NCBI RefSeq assembly: GCF_007197735.1
Contig: NZ_CP041637.1
Location: 2,079,001 to 2,143,000 of the forward strand
Source: Formosa sediminum
GTDB lineage: Bacteria; Bacteroidota; Bacteroidia; Flavobacteriales; Flavobacteriaceae
DNA: 64,000 nucleotides
Direction of reading: 5' to 3'
Numbering within the stretch: position 1 is the first letter of the stretch; every line of letters begins with the position of its first letter. The position numbers were made by a program, and so were the translations under genes. The notes below the pieces were generated by a model. It had not been told where the DNA came from and ran no database searches. It saw nothing but the letters and a program-made list of their open reading frames with translations. Below, piece by piece: positions 18,143-27,756 of this stretch.

Positions 18143-19615
18143 ATGACAGCACACGAAAACAAAATTCTAGGAGAAGGACTAACCTACGACGACGTTTTAT
18201 TAGTTCCAGCATATTCAGAAATTTTACCTAGAGAGGTAAATATCCAAACAAAATTTACGCGTAATATTACAATTAACGTACCTATAATTTCTGCAGCTAT
18301 GGATACTGTTACAGAAAGTGCTATGGCTATAGCAATGGCTAGAGAGGGTGGTATTGGAGTTTTGCATAAAAACATGACCATTACCAAGCAAGCTCAAGAA
18401 GTACGTAAGGTAAAGCGAGCAGAAAGTGGTATGATTATCGATCCGGTAACATTACCTTTAACTGCAAAAGTTATCGATGCTAAGAACTGCATGAAAGAAC
18501 ATAGTATTGGAGGTATTCCTATTGTAGATGAAGCAGGTAAATTAAAAGGGATTGTTACCAATAGAGATTTGCGTTTCGAACATAAAAATGATCGACCTAT
18601 AGTGGAAATTATGACGTCTGAAAACCTTGTGACTGCTGCCGAAGGAACATCTCTAAAAGATGCTGAGGTTATTTTACAAGAAAAGAAAATTGAAAAACTT
18701 CCTGTTGTAGATGCTGAGTATAACCTTATTGGATTAATTACATTTAGAGATATTACAAAACTTACACAAAAACCTCATGCAAATAAAGATGTGTATGGTC
18801 GTTTACGAGTTGCAGCAGCAATTGGAGTAACTGGAGATGCTGTAGATCGTGCTGAAGCGTTGTATAATGCAGGCATAGATGCAATTATTATCGATACTGC
18901 TCACGGACATACCAAAGGTGTTGTTAATGTACTTAAAGAAGTTAAAAAGAAATTTCCAAATTTAGATGTTGTAGTTGGAAATATAGCAACAGGTGCAGCG
19001 GCTAAATATTTAGTTGAAGCAGGTGCAGATGCAGTTAAAGTTGGAATTGGTCCTGGATCTATATGCACAACACGTGTGGTTGCTGGTGTTGGGTTTCCTC
19101 AGTTTTCTGCAGTACTAGAAGTTGCAGCTGCAATTAAAGGATCTGGAGTGCCTGTAATAGCAGATGGTGGAATTCGTTATACAGGAGATATCCCTAAAGC
19201 AATTGCTGCTGGAGCAGATACTGTGATGTTGGGCTCCTTATTAGCCGGTACTAAAGAATCGCCTGGTGAAACGATTATTTTTGAAGGAAGAAAATTTAAG
19301 TCTTACCGAGGTATGGGATCTGTAGAAGCTATGAAAGAAGGTAGTAAAGACAGATATTTTCAAGATGTAGAAGACGATATAAAAAAATTAGTTCCAGAAG
19401 GTATTGTAGGCCGTGTAGATTACAAAGGCGAATTGTTTGAAAGTATACATCAGTTTGTTGGTGGGTTACGTGCTGGTATGGGATATTGCGGATCTAAAGA
19501 TATTGAAACATTAAAAGAAACAGGACGCTTTGTAAAAATCACAGCGAGTGGTATTAATGAAAGTCACCCTCACGATGTAACCATAACAAAAGAGTCTCCT
19601 AATTATTCAAGATAA
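18143..19615 (+). CDS. guaB: inosine-5'-monophosphate dehydrogenase
   Basis: GuaB converts IMP to XMP with NAD+, the committed step to GMP. The 490 residues are standard length. An N-terminal [15 protein letters not shown] leads into the TIM barrel. A pair of CBS domains is inserted at about residues 95-210 ([16 protein letters not shown] and [13 protein letters not shown]). The barrel resumes with IIDTAHGH, the catalytic loop GPGSICTTR with Cys near residue 307, [10 protein letters not shown] and the flap [13 protein letters not shown] domains usually allow purine-nucleotide control. It has its own promoter and a strong terminator. Confidence 0.97.
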   Translation: MTAHENKILGEGLTYDDVLLVPAYSEILPREVNIQTKFTRNITINVPIISAAMDTVTESAMAIAMAREGGIGVLHKNMTITKQAQEVRKVKRAESGMIIDPVTLPLTAKVIDAKNCMKEHSIGGIPIVDEAGKLKGIVTNRDLRFEHKNDRPIVEIMTSENLVTAAEGTSLKDAEVILQEKKIEKLPVVDAEYNLIGLITFRDITKLTQKPHANKDVYGRLRVAAAIGVTGDAVDRAEALYNAGIDAIIIDTAHGHTKGVVNVLKEVKKKFPNLDVVVGNIATGAAAKYLVEAGADAVKVGIGPGSICTTRVVAGVGFPQFSAVLEVAAAIKGSGVPVIADGGIRYTGDIPKAIAAGADTVMLGSLLAGTKESPGETIIFEGRKFKSYRGMGSVEAMKEGSKDRYFQDVEDDIKKLVPEGIVGRVDYKGELFESIHQFVGGLRAGMGYCGSKDIETLKETGRFVKITASGINESHPHDVTITKESPNYSR

Positions 19616-19640
19616 TTTTTTATAGACTTATAACTACTAT

Positions 19641-19686
19641 AAAACTCCAATTACAACGTCAAAACATTGTAATTGGAGTTTTTTTT
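19641..19686 (+). terminator. terminator after guaB
   Basis: A perfect stem AACTCCAATTACAA/TTGTAATTGGAGTT is followed by eight T residues. Confidence 0.9.
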
Positions 19687-19767
19687 GCGTTAATATTAGT
19701 TGCGATTGCATTAATCAATTTTTTAAAATTCCACATATTTTGTAATTTAATGCTTTAAGTTAAAATT

Positions 19768-20400
19768 ATGGAATCAAAAGTTTCAACAAAATATGCACAT
19801 GGTCAGGCGCAAATTTTTAAGAATCCATTTTTAGAACGCCTCACTAAAACCAATCCACTATCTAATGCTATAGTATACGGACTCACGATTACTTTATTAC
19901 TCTATTATGCTATTGGAGTACAAAAACTAAACCTATTATATACCATTGCTTTATTTGCTTTTGGCATGGTGTTTTGGACATTTGCTGAATATATTTTACA
20001 CCGGTATGTATTCCATTGGGTTACAGAAGCCGCATGGTCTAAACGGTTTCATTTTATTATGCATGGCTCGCATCATGAATATCCTCGAGATAAAGAACGC
20101 TTATTAATGCCTCCTGTACCTGGGCTAATTTTGGCAATTTTGCTATTTGGTATCTTTTATGTAGTGTTTTGGCTATTTAATATAACGCAATGGGTATACG
20201 GGTTTTTTCCTGGTTTTTTTAGTGGATATTTAATGTATTCTTTTGTGCATCGTGCAACACATGTTATGAGACCGCCTAAACGATTTAAAAAGTTATGGTT
20301 ACATCATAGTTTACACCATTACAAATATCCAGATAAAGCGTTTGGCGTATCTAATAGATTTTGGGATCGTGTATTTGGTACTATGCCACCAAAACAATAG
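19768..20400 (+). CDS. sterol desaturase / fatty-acid hydroxylase superfamily protein
   Basis: This 210-residue integral membrane di-iron protein has the histidine clusters of the family: HRYVFH (near residue 75), HGSHH (near 97) and LHHSLHH (near 176), plus HRATH. About four hydrophobic segments surround them. The compact size and the spacing resemble the catalytic domain of fatty-acid 2-hydroxylase (Scs7/FA2H), which suggests alpha-hydroxylation of a fatty acyl or sphingolipid chain. The exact substrate is inference. It is convergent with the AI-2E permease gene, 3 bp apart. Confidence 0.85.
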   Translation: MESKVSTKYAHGQAQIFKNPFLERLTKTNPLSNAIVYGLTITLLLYYAIGVQKLNLLYTIALFAFGMVFWTFAEYILHRYVFHWVTEAAWSKRFHFIMHGSHHEYPRDKERLLMPPVPGLILAILLFGIFYVVFWLFNITQWVYGFFPGFFSGYLMYSFVHRATHVMRPPKRFKKLWLHHSLHHYKYPDKAFGVSNRFWDRVFGTMPPKQ

Positions 20401-20403
20401 TAA

Positions 20404-21438
20404 TTATCCTTTAGATAAAATTCCTGCTATAAGCTTGGTGCTTGGAAATTGTTCAAGAATAATCTTAACAAATACAGTAATAGGAATAGCCATAATTAAA
20501 CCTGGAATTCCCCAAATAAAGCCCCATAACATTAACATAACTAAAACGGTAATGATATTAATAGAAAACGATTTACCCATAAATATGGGTTCTAAAATGG
20601 TACCAAATAATACCTGAACCCCGGTAATACTCATTATAAAAAAGACTAAAGTACTAGTAATTTCTATTTCAACAAACGCAAATATAGATAGTAATATAAC
20701 CGTGGCAAAAGAACCAACCATTTGTATAAAGTTAATTATAAATGCAAATAAACCCCAGAAAATAGGAAAACTTACATCAAAAGCATAACAGGCTAATCCA
20801 GTAAAAATACCTGTCATTAAGCTTACAAAAACTTTTACTTTAATAAACTTTATCAAATCTTTTTCAATTTTCATAAAAGTTTTAATAGAGGTGTGTTTCT
20901 GTTTTAAGATGGTACGATTTAATAAATTGTGAACGTTTATAGATTCGGCTAACCACAACACTACAAAAAAAGCAGTCATTAACATCATGGTTATTGTCGA
21001 TTGTAAAAAATTTACTGTTGGTCCAAAATTATTTACTAAGGTGTCTTTATCTAGCAATTGTTCAGAAATACTAATATTGTCCTTTAATAAATCTGTACCA
21101 AAAAAGGTTTCTAAACTAGAAATCAAGAGCTTGATTTTTTCTTCAGCTTTAAAAATAAAAGCATCGCTAGTCGATAAGATTTCTTTACTAGATAAATGAA
21201 CTAAATGCCCTAAGAGTTTAAAAAATACAAGAATAATTAGTACAATTACAATAATACTAACCGCCTTAGGTAAATTACGCTTAGTTAGCCAACGCATTAT
21301 AGGTAAAAATAGCAAGGCAATAAACATTGAAAAAATAAGAGGTACAAAAATAAATGATAATATTTTTAGCAAATAAAATATTAAAGGAATAACTATAATA
21401 AGTAGGAGAAAATTAGTTGTTCGTCTATCGTTTAACAT
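20404..21438 (-). CDS. AI-2E family transporter
   Basis: This 344-residue inner-membrane protein has about 7-8 hydrophobic segments. Two lie near the N-terminus (LLLIIVIPLIFYLLKILSFI and the next). The C-terminal core contains FIINFIQMVGSF, LFGTILEPIFMGKSFSIN and LWGFIWGIPGLIMAIPIT, characteristic of the AI-2E exporter family (PF01594). Some members export autoinducer-2 and others are Na+/H+ antiporters; the role here is open. A TACATTTG box precedes the start by about 30 bp. Confidence 0.88.
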   Translation of the reverse strand: MLNDRRTTNFLLLIIVIPLIFYLLKILSFIFVPLIFSMFIALLFLPIMRWLTKRNLPKAVSIIVIVLIILVFFKLLGHLVHLSSKEILSTSDAFIFKAEEKIKLLISSLETFFGTDLLKDNISISEQLLDKDTLVNNFGPTVNFLQSTITMMLMTAFFVVLWLAESINVHNLLNRTILKQKHTSIKTFMKIEKDLIKFIKVKVFVSLMTGIFTGLACYAFDVSFPIFWGLFAFIINFIQMVGSFATVILLSIFAFVEIEITSTLVFFIMSITGVQVLFGTILEPIFMGKSFSINIITVLVMLMLWGFIWGIPGLIMAIPITVFVKIILEQFPSTKLIAGILSKG

Positions 21439-21468
21439 GGTATATTAGCACTTAAAAATTGCGATTTG

Positions 21469-21476
21469 CAAATGTA
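21469..21476 (-). promoter_or_regulatory. possible -7 box for the AI-2E permease
   Basis: The minus strand reads TACATTTG (TAnnTTTG), 30 bp before the ATG. No -33 TTG is seen at the expected distance. Confidence 0.4.
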
Positions 21477-21538
21477 GTTTAAAACCTTAAAGTTTAGGGG
21501 TGAAAATATCATAATTTTAATGATAAATTTTTGTAAAA

Positions 21539-21772
21539 TTACTCGTAAACTTGTCCGCGATGTGGTTTTAATGCATCGCGTAAAGGTTTCATTTCCGATT
21601 CTTTAACAACTAAATAGGCAATAGCATGCAGCTCGGAAAGAGCAGACACCCCTGTTATAGGAATATCTAGTTGTTCCCTATTAATATATTCTTTTAAATG
21701 CACTTCGTGATGTCTAGCCGTTTGTAAAGCATTTGGTCCTCTAAAATCCCAAATTAGTTTTAGATCTCTCAT
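21539..21772 (-). CDS. conserved small protein of unknown function
   Basis: This 77-residue soluble protein has features of a ferredoxin-like alpha/beta fold: KLIWDFRGPNA, ARHHEVHLKEYI and AYLVVKESEMKPLRDALKPH. Two adjacent histidines and several acidic residues in the first helix could bind a metal, but this is inference. The ATG start, independent position and conserved-looking composition support a real gene. I do not recognise the family. Confidence 0.65.
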   Translation of the reverse strand: MRDLKLIWDFRGPNALQTARHHEVHLKEYINREQLDIPITGVSALSELHAIAYLVVKESEMKPLRDALKPHRGQVYE

Positions 21773-21982
21773 GTGTTAAAGTTTTAACAAAAATAGAAAT
21801 TCCTCAATCAGGTTTGTATGGGATTTAAGTTAATTTATCTCTCAATTTTCGAGTAGCGCTAACTTCAAGATTTATAGGGTTCTAAAGACTTTTTTGTGAA
21901 GGTGAATAATTTTACAATAGAATTATACTCGAATATACATTATAAATACTAAAAGTCTCCACTTTGCGTTTGTTAAAGCGGC

Positions 21983-22012
21983 TTGTATTATAGTATTATA
22001 TTACTATTTTTG
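21983..22012 (+). promoter_or_regulatory. promoter of the PPIase/SurA/MoxR operon
   Basis: TTG at 21983-21985, a spacer of exactly 19 bp and TATTTTTG at 22005-22012 form a textbook Bacteroidota promoter. The same TTG can be misread as a start codon of the downstream frame. Confidence 0.75.
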
Positions 22013-22033
22013 TTTTTGTTAAATTATAAATTA

Positions 22034-23989
22034 ATGAATTTTAGATCCATTTTATTGTTGCTGTTATTAACTGTTTCTACTTTAAGTACAGCACAAATAA
22101 CTTCAGAAGATATTCTTTTTACTGTAGATGATACTCCAGTTTACGCTTCAGAATTTATAAGAGTTTATAATAAAAATTTAGATCTTGTTAAAGACGAATC
22201 GCAAAAAGATGTAGATGCCTATTTACAACTTTTCATTAATTATAAATTAAAATTAGCAGAGGCTAAAACTTTAAAATTAGACGAAAAGGGGTCGTATAAA
22301 AGAGAATTAAAATCCTACCGAAATCAATTAGCTCAAAATTATTTAACAGACAACACAGTTACAGAAGAGTTAATTGAAGAAGCGTACCAACGTACAAAAC
22401 AATTGGTTAAAGCTAGACATATTTTAGTGCGCATAGATGATACTACTCCAGATAAAGATACCTTGGCCGCCTACATGAAAATTATTAAATTAAGAAGCCG
22501 TTTGATTGATGAAGGTTTCGATAATGTAAAAAAAGACGTACATGATGGTAAAACAATCTTTGTAGAAGATTTGGGTTATTTTTCAGCTTTTAAAATGGTG
22601 TATAGTTTTGAGAATGCTGCTTATAATACGCAAGTAGGAGATGTTTCACAACCCTTTAGAACACGTTTTGGTTATCATGTTATACAAGTTTTAGACAAGC
22701 GCCCTTCACTAGGGGCTGTACACGTGTCTCACATCATGGTAGCAAAAAACAAAACTGGAGATACCATATCAGATCCAGAAATACGAATTAATGAGATTTA
22801 TAAAAAATTAAATCAAGGGGAACGTTTTGAAAGTTTAGCAAAACAATTCTCAGACGATAAAAGTTCGGCAGAAAAAGGCGGGGAGTTAGCACCTTTTTCT
22901 AAAGGACAATTGGCTTCACCTGAGTTTGAAGATGCTGCCTTTAATCTCGCACTTGTAGGTGAAGTATCAGAGCCTTTTAAAACTGACTTTGGTTGGCATA
23001 TTATTAAACTTTTAGATAAAAAACCAGTTCCACCGCTAGAAGATATTAAAGCAGAATTAGAAGAAAAAGTAAAACAAGATAGCCGTTCTAAAATTATTAA
23101 TGACACACGTATTCAAGATTTAAAAACAAGATATAATATTCCCGATACGCAACCTGCGTTACCTTATTTTGTTAAAATTTTAAACAACAACTATTTCAAT
23201 AATACATGGGAGCTTCCTAAAAAATTTACAGCAGATAAATTGTTTTTAACAATTGGAGAGCAAACATACACCTATCAGGATTTTGGAGATTACCTATTAA
23301 AACGTCAGGGTTTGTATTCCGATCAGCTTAGTTTTAATAAAATTATAGACCACAATTATAATTTGTTTTTAGACGAACGTTTAAAAGCATATCAAGATGC
23401 TAACCTAGAAAACGAAAACAAAGAGTTTGCAAATATTGTTAGCGAATATAGAGATGGCTTACTACTATTTGAATTGATGGAAAATGAAATTTGGAATGCA
23501 GGAACTAAAGACACCTTGGCCATTCAAGATTATTACAAAGCAAATAAAGATAAGTACTTTTGGAATACTAGAATAGATGCAGTTATTGCAGCTTCTGCAG
23601 AACGAAAATATATAAAAAAGGCAGCAAAACTGTTAAAAAAAGGTGTGCCTATAGAAGATATTAAAACAAAGCTTAATGTAAACGACAAAATTCATGTTAT
23701 CTTTACCACTGGAATTTTTGAACAACATCACCAAGGCCTTCCTAATAATTTTGAATTTAAGACAGGAATGTCTGAAATTTATAAATTTAATGATGGTTAC
23801 ATAGTAGCTAAGGTTAATCAAGTGCTCCCTAAAACCCTCAAATCTTACGAAGAAGCCAAAGGCAATGTAATTAGCGATTTTCAAGCTGATAAAGAAGAGC
23901 GATGGATGCAAGGTTTACATGCTAAATATACGGTGTCAGTCAACGAGACGGTATTAACAAAAGTAAGAAATCAAATTAATAATCAATAA
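22034..23989 (+). CDS. periplasmic peptidyl-prolyl isomerase with two parvulin domains
   Basis: This is a 651-residue SurA/PpiD-like chaperone. A signal peptide (MNFRSILLLLLLTVSTLSTA) leads to an N-terminal helical chaperone region. Two parvulin-type rotamase domains follow, starting near residues 127 (VKARHILVRI) and 228 (VHVSHIMVAK), each with GG and GWHIIKLLDKK-like ends. A 250-residue C-terminal helical region completes it. The start is the ATG at 22034, because the upstream TTG belongs to the promoter. It heads an operon with a lipoprotein, SurA and MoxR, and probably assists outer-membrane protein folding. Confidence 0.9.
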   Translation: MNFRSILLLLLLTVSTLSTAQITSEDILFTVDDTPVYASEFIRVYNKNLDLVKDESQKDVDAYLQLFINYKLKLAEAKTLKLDEKGSYKRELKSYRNQLAQNYLTDNTVTEELIEEAYQRTKQLVKARHILVRIDDTTPDKDTLAAYMKIIKLRSRLIDEGFDNVKKDVHDGKTIFVEDLGYFSAFKMVYSFENAAYNTQVGDVSQPFRTRFGYHVIQVLDKRPSLGAVHVSHIMVAKNKTGDTISDPEIRINEIYKKLNQGERFESLAKQFSDDKSSAEKGGELAPFSKGQLASPEFEDAAFNLALVGEVSEPFKTDFGWHIIKLLDKKPVPPLEDIKAELEEKVKQDSRSKIINDTRIQDLKTRYNIPDTQPALPYFVKILNNNYFNNTWELPKKFTADKLFLTIGEQTYTYQDFGDYLLKRQGLYSDQLSFNKIIDHNYNLFLDERLKAYQDANLENENKEFANIVSEYRDGLLLFELMENEIWNAGTKDTLAIQDYYKANKDKYFWNTRIDAVIAASAERKYIKKAAKLLKKGVPIEDIKTKLNVNDKIHVIFTTGIFEQHHQGLPNNFEFKTGMSEIYKFNDGYIVAKVNQVLPKTLKSYEEAKGNVISDFQADKEERWMQGLHAKYTVSVNETVLTKVRNQINNQ

Positions 23990-24841
23990 TTGAAAATTAG
24001 AATTTTAATAGGACTACTGTTACTCAGTGTAAGTGCATGTCAATGGTTTAAAACTCAAGACGAGCGCGTTGCTGTGGCTCGTGTTAACGACACCTATTTA
24101 TATCAAGACGATATTAATAATTTGGTGCCTGAAAACATGTCAAAAGAAGACAGCACGTTAATTGTGCAAAACTTTATCAATCGCTGGGCCACTCAAGAGT
24201 TATTGGTAGAAGGAGCAAAGCGTAATTTGCAAGAATCTAAGCTAAAAGACTTTCAGCAACTCGTTAATCAATATAAAAAAGATTTATATTCTAAAGCATA
24301 TTTAGAAGCTTTAGTAAAGCAAAGTATAGATACAACAGTATCACTTTCTGAAGCCGAAGAATATTATAAAGCAAATGGAGAAGCGTTTAAATTAAATGAA
24401 GATTTAATAAAATTTAGATATATAAACTTAGACGAAAATAGGTTGGATTTTAAGGAGTTAAAAACAAAATTCGAGCGTTTTAATGCAGCAGATAGACGGG
24501 AATTAGATTCCATTTCTATTCAGTTTAAATCTTATGCTCTAAACGACACCGTGTGGATACGCGCAAGGCAAGTGTTAAATAAGTTACCAGTAGTTTCTGT
24601 TGAAAATAAAGACCAACTGTTAAAAAAATCTAATTTTATACAACTCAAAGATTCTTTAGGAGTATATTTGATGCGCGTAAACGATGTTTTATTGCGGGGT
24701 AGTAAAGCACCTTTAGAGTATGTGAAACCTACCATTGATCAAATCGTGATCAACAAAAGAAAATTAGAACTCATTAGAGATTTAGAAAAAGATATTACAA
24801 AAGATGCAATTAAGAACAAACAATTTGAAATCTATAATTAA
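23990..24841 (+). CDS. SurA-like periplasmic lipoprotein
   Basis: This 283-residue protein has a lipoprotein signal peptide ending in the lipobox LSVSAC (Cys near residue 17), so it is anchored in a membrane facing the periplasm. The region VARVNDTYLYQDDINNLVPE followed by helices resembles the SurA/PpiD N-terminal chaperone domain. No complete parvulin domain with its conserved HIL motif is visible, so it may be a catalytically inactive partner. It starts with TTG immediately after the stop of the previous gene. It overlaps the next gene by 38 bp, indicating translational coupling. Confidence 0.75.
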   Translation: MKIRILIGLLLLSVSACQWFKTQDERVAVARVNDTYLYQDDINNLVPENMSKEDSTLIVQNFINRWATQELLVEGAKRNLQESKLKDFQQLVNQYKKDLYSKAYLEALVKQSIDTTVSLSEAEEYYKANGEAFKLNEDLIKFRYINLDENRLDFKELKTKFERFNAADRRELDSISIQFKSYALNDTVWIRARQVLNKLPVVSVENKDQLLKKSNFIQLKDSLGVYLMRVNDVLLRGSKAPLEYVKPTIDQIVINKRKLELIRDLEKDITKDAIKNKQFEIYN

Positions 24842-26267
24842 CCTTAAACAAGCTTTTATTTTTAGCTTTATTTTATGTGCAAATAGTATGTTTGCTCAAG
24901 AAATTATTCCAGACGAAGATCCCGAACCAAAAGCAGAAGATCCTAAAATGGTTAAAGATTCATTAGTCTCTGCAGGTGCACAAAAAATAGATGGAGTTGC
25001 AGCTGTAGTGGGAGATTACATTCTTTTAGATTCAGATGTAAATAGAACAAAAATGCAATTAGAAGCTCAAGGTGTTAATACTTCAGATTTTTCAAACTGC
25101 GAATTATTCGGAAAATTGCTTGAAGATAAATTATATGCACACCAAGCTATTCAAGATAGTATTATTGTTTCAGATATTGAAATTCAATCTTATGTAGATC
25201 AGCAAGTACAAGGGTTTTTACAACAAACCAATGGCTCAATGGACGCTTTGTTAAAGTTGTATAATAAGGAAGACGAAAAAAGTTTAAGAGAAGAAATTTT
25301 TGAAATTAATAAGAGTCAGAAATTAGCGCAGCAAATGCAACAAAAAATTGTTGAGGAAGTAGAAGTTACTCCAGAAGAAGTGCGTCAGTTTTTTAATGAC
25401 ATTCCAAAAGACCAGCGTCCAACATTCGGTACAGAGTTACGTGTGGCGCAAATTGTAGTAGAGCCTCAAGTGACCGAAGAAGAAAAAGAGAAAGTAATAG
25501 AACGTTTAAATGAAATGAGAGCAGATGTGTTAGAAAATGGTGTGAGTTTTCGTTCTAAAGTAGTACTGTATACAGACGATAAAGCTTCCATATCTAATGG
25601 AGGTTTATATACGTTAAACCGTAAACGTCCAAAAATGGTAAAAGAATTCAGACAAGTGGCTTTTTCTTTAAAAGAAGGTGAAATATCAGAGCCTTTTGCT
25701 ACAGAATATGGCTATCATATTATTTACTTAGAAAAAATTAGAGGTCAAGAATACGATGTTCGTCATATACTATTGATGCCTAAAGTTTCTGATGAAGAAA
25801 TAAAAAAGGCAAAAGAGAAAATTGATAAAGTAAGAGAAGAAATTGTAAGCGGAGAGATTACTTTTGCCGAAGCAGCAAGTAAATATAGTGATGAAAGAGA
25901 AACTAAATATGATGGCGGACAATTAATTAATCCGACCACTCAAGATTATAATTTTGAATTAACCAATATGGATCCAGAATTATATAGCCAAATTCAAAAT
26001 TTAAAAGATGATGAAATTAGTTATGTATTAAAAGATCAAGACCGTACGGGGAAAATTAAATTTAAAATTTTAAAAGTTTCTGACCGTGTGAATGAACACG
26101 TTGCTAATTATGCTCAAGATTACCTTAAAATTAAAGAACTAGCATTAAGTGAAAAACGATTAAAAACAATTGAAAAATGGCAGGAAGAAACCATTTCAGA
26201 TACCTTTATTAAAATTAATGGGGAATATAGAGATTGTGAATTTGCTAGTAATTGGTTAAAAAAATAA
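24804..26267 (+). CDS. surA: peptidyl-prolyl isomerase SurA
   Basis: This is a 487-residue periplasmic chaperone for outer-membrane proteins. A signal sequence (hydrophobic FIFSFILCANSMFA) is followed by the SurA N-domain (DGVAAVVGDYILLDSDV, a family hallmark). Two parvulin domains start near residues 208 (LRVAQIVVEPQ) and 317 (YDVRHILLMPK), and a C-terminal helix pairs with the N-domain. The second domain keeps SDERETKYDGGQL. The ATG at 24804 lies inside the previous gene. Compared with E. coli SurA (428 residues) it has an acidic linker after the signal peptide. Confidence 0.92.
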   Translation: MQLRTNNLKSIINLKQAFIFSFILCANSMFAQEIIPDEDPEPKAEDPKMVKDSLVSAGAQKIDGVAAVVGDYILLDSDVNRTKMQLEAQGVNTSDFSNCELFGKLLEDKLYAHQAIQDSIIVSDIEIQSYVDQQVQGFLQQTNGSMDALLKLYNKEDEKSLREEIFEINKSQKLAQQMQQKIVEEVEVTPEEVRQFFNDIPKDQRPTFGTELRVAQIVVEPQVTEEEKEKVIERLNEMRADVLENGVSFRSKVVLYTDDKASISNGGLYTLNRKRPKMVKEFRQVAFSLKEGEISEPFATEYGYHIIYLEKIRGQEYDVRHILLMPKVSDEEIKKAKEKIDKVREEIVSGEITFAEAASKYSDERETKYDGGQLINPTTQDYNFELTNMDPELYSQIQNLKDDEISYVLKDQDRTGKIKFKILKVSDRVNEHVANYAQDYLKIKELALSEKRLKTIEKWQEETISDTFIKINGEYRDCEFASNWLKK

Positions 26268-26269
26268 AC

Positions 26270-27223
26270 ATGTCAGACGTAGCTGCCGTAGAACAATTTG
26301 TTAAAAAATTTGGTGCCTTAAAAACCGAAATATCTAAAATGATAATTGGTCAAGACCAAGTGATTGAACAGATTTTAATTTCTGTGTTCTCTGGTGGTCA
26401 TGCCTTATTAATAGGAGTCCCTGGTTTAGCAAAAACCTTAATGGTTAATGCAATTTCTCAGGCTCTGGGGTTAGAGTTTAAGCGTATACAGTTTACGCCA
26501 GACCTAATGCCTAGCGATATTTTAGGAAGCGAAGTTTTAGACGAAAGCAGAAACTTTAAATTTATTAAAGGCCCTATTTTTTCTAATATTATTCTTGCCG
26601 ATGAAATTAATAGAACGCCGCCTAAAACACAAGCAGCACTGTTAGAAGCCATGCAAGAACGCTCGGTTACTGTAGCTGGCCAACATTATAAATTAAACTT
26701 GCCGTATTTTGTATTAGCGACTCAAAACCCGATTGAGCAAGAAGGAACGTATCCCTTGCCTGAAGCCCAATTAGATCGCTTTATGTTTGCCATTCATTTA
26801 GATTATCCTACATTTCAAGAAGAGGTAGATGTGGTTAAAGCAACTACTACAGATAAAAATGTAACGATAAACCCATTGTTTAGTGCCGACGAAATTGTAC
26901 AATTTCAAAAGTTAATTCGTCGTGTTCCTGTAGCGGATAATGTCATTGAATACGCTGTGAGAATGGTTGGTAAAACAAGACCTAATACAACGCAAACTTC
27001 AGAATTAGTGAAAAATTATCTCGATTGGGGAGCGGGACCTCGAGCATCACAAAATTTAATTTTAGCAGCCAAAACTCATGCTGTAATTAATGGTAAATTT
27101 TCCCCAGATATTGAAGATGTACAAGCTGTAGCCTTTGGTATTTTAAGGCATAGAATTATTAAAAACTACAAAGCCGAAGCCGAAGGAATTACTGAAGAAG
27201 CTATAATTAAAAGTCTGTTTTAA
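26270..27223 (+). CDS. MoxR family AAA+ ATPase
   Basis: This 317-residue ATPase has Walker A GVPGLAKT (near residue 49), Walker B ILADEINR (near 107), sensor-1 VLATQNP and an arginine-finger region LPEAQLDRFMF, all typical of MoxR/RavA AAA+ proteins. The ATG at 26270 lies 2 bp after surA's stop. Such ATPases usually work with DUF58 and von Willebrand-type proteins to mature or insert other proteins. No such partner gene follows; instead there is a gene-free gap of about 530 bp. The link to the SurA operon suggests an envelope role. Confidence 0.9.
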   Translation: MSDVAAVEQFVKKFGALKTEISKMIIGQDQVIEQILISVFSGGHALLIGVPGLAKTLMVNAISQALGLEFKRIQFTPDLMPSDILGSEVLDESRNFKFIKGPIFSNIILADEINRTPPKTQAALLEAMQERSVTVAGQHYKLNLPYFVLATQNPIEQEGTYPLPEAQLDRFMFAIHLDYPTFQEEVDVVKATTTDKNVTINPLFSADEIVQFQKLIRRVPVADNVIEYAVRMVGKTRPNTTQTSELVKNYLDWGAGPRASQNLILAAKTHAVINGKFSPDIEDVQAVAFGILRHRIIKNYKAEAEGITEEAIIKSLF

Positions 27224-27756
27224 TTAGGGCTTGAGATCTAAAATTTAGCAGCTTTAAAACAATTCCAAATCCCTTAAATTATCCGTTTTTACAAGTTTTA
27301 AAAACTTTCATCACTTAAATTGTTATTTAGAGTGGTTATAAAAAGCGAAATTCATAATTTAAATTCAATTTAATTTCAATTCATCAATAAATTAAATGGT
27401 TTTATGACGATTTTTGAATATAAAACGGATTATGTTAAAATGTGATGATACTATAAAAAATTAATATCGTATGCGATTGTATTACAGGCTTTCTTTTAAA
27501 AACTTTGCATTAAATTTTTTATGTTTGCAAAGTTTTTAAAAGAAGTTATTCAGCATTTGAAAATTTTCCATTTTAATACGACAAAAGGGATGTATTCGCT
27601 TACAAAATTATATCGATTTCGTTTAATAGGTATAACTGTATAAAAATAGATTTTAAAACAGCTTAATTGCAATTTGGCTAACAGAAAAATAAACTATAAC
27701 TAATTATCAGTGTATTAACGTACACGAATCTAATATTGACAAAAAAAATATTATTT
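27224..27756. other. 533-bp intergenic region upstream of acnB with a long inverted repeat
   Basis: No gene is visible. The region contains the 19-bp perfect inverted repeat listed separately and is otherwise AT-rich. The sequence GTGTATTAACGTACAC just upstream of acnB is a short dyad (GTGTA/TACAC) that could be an operator; this is only a suggestion. Confidence 0.5.
27491..27544. repeat. 19-bp perfect inverted repeat with 16-nt loop
   Basis: TTCTTTTAAAAACTTTGCA at 27491-27509 is exactly complementary to 27526-27544. It may end the surA-moxR transcript or form a hairpin in the acnB leader. It lacks the GC-rich core of the other terminators in this window. Confidence 0.65.

Noticed and set aside
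21983-22033. TTG at 21983 as the start of the first PPIase gene, adding 17 residues
   Set aside because: This TTG is the -33 box of a well-formed promoter (19-bp spacer to TATTTTTG at 22005). The ATG at 22034 starts a normal signal peptide.
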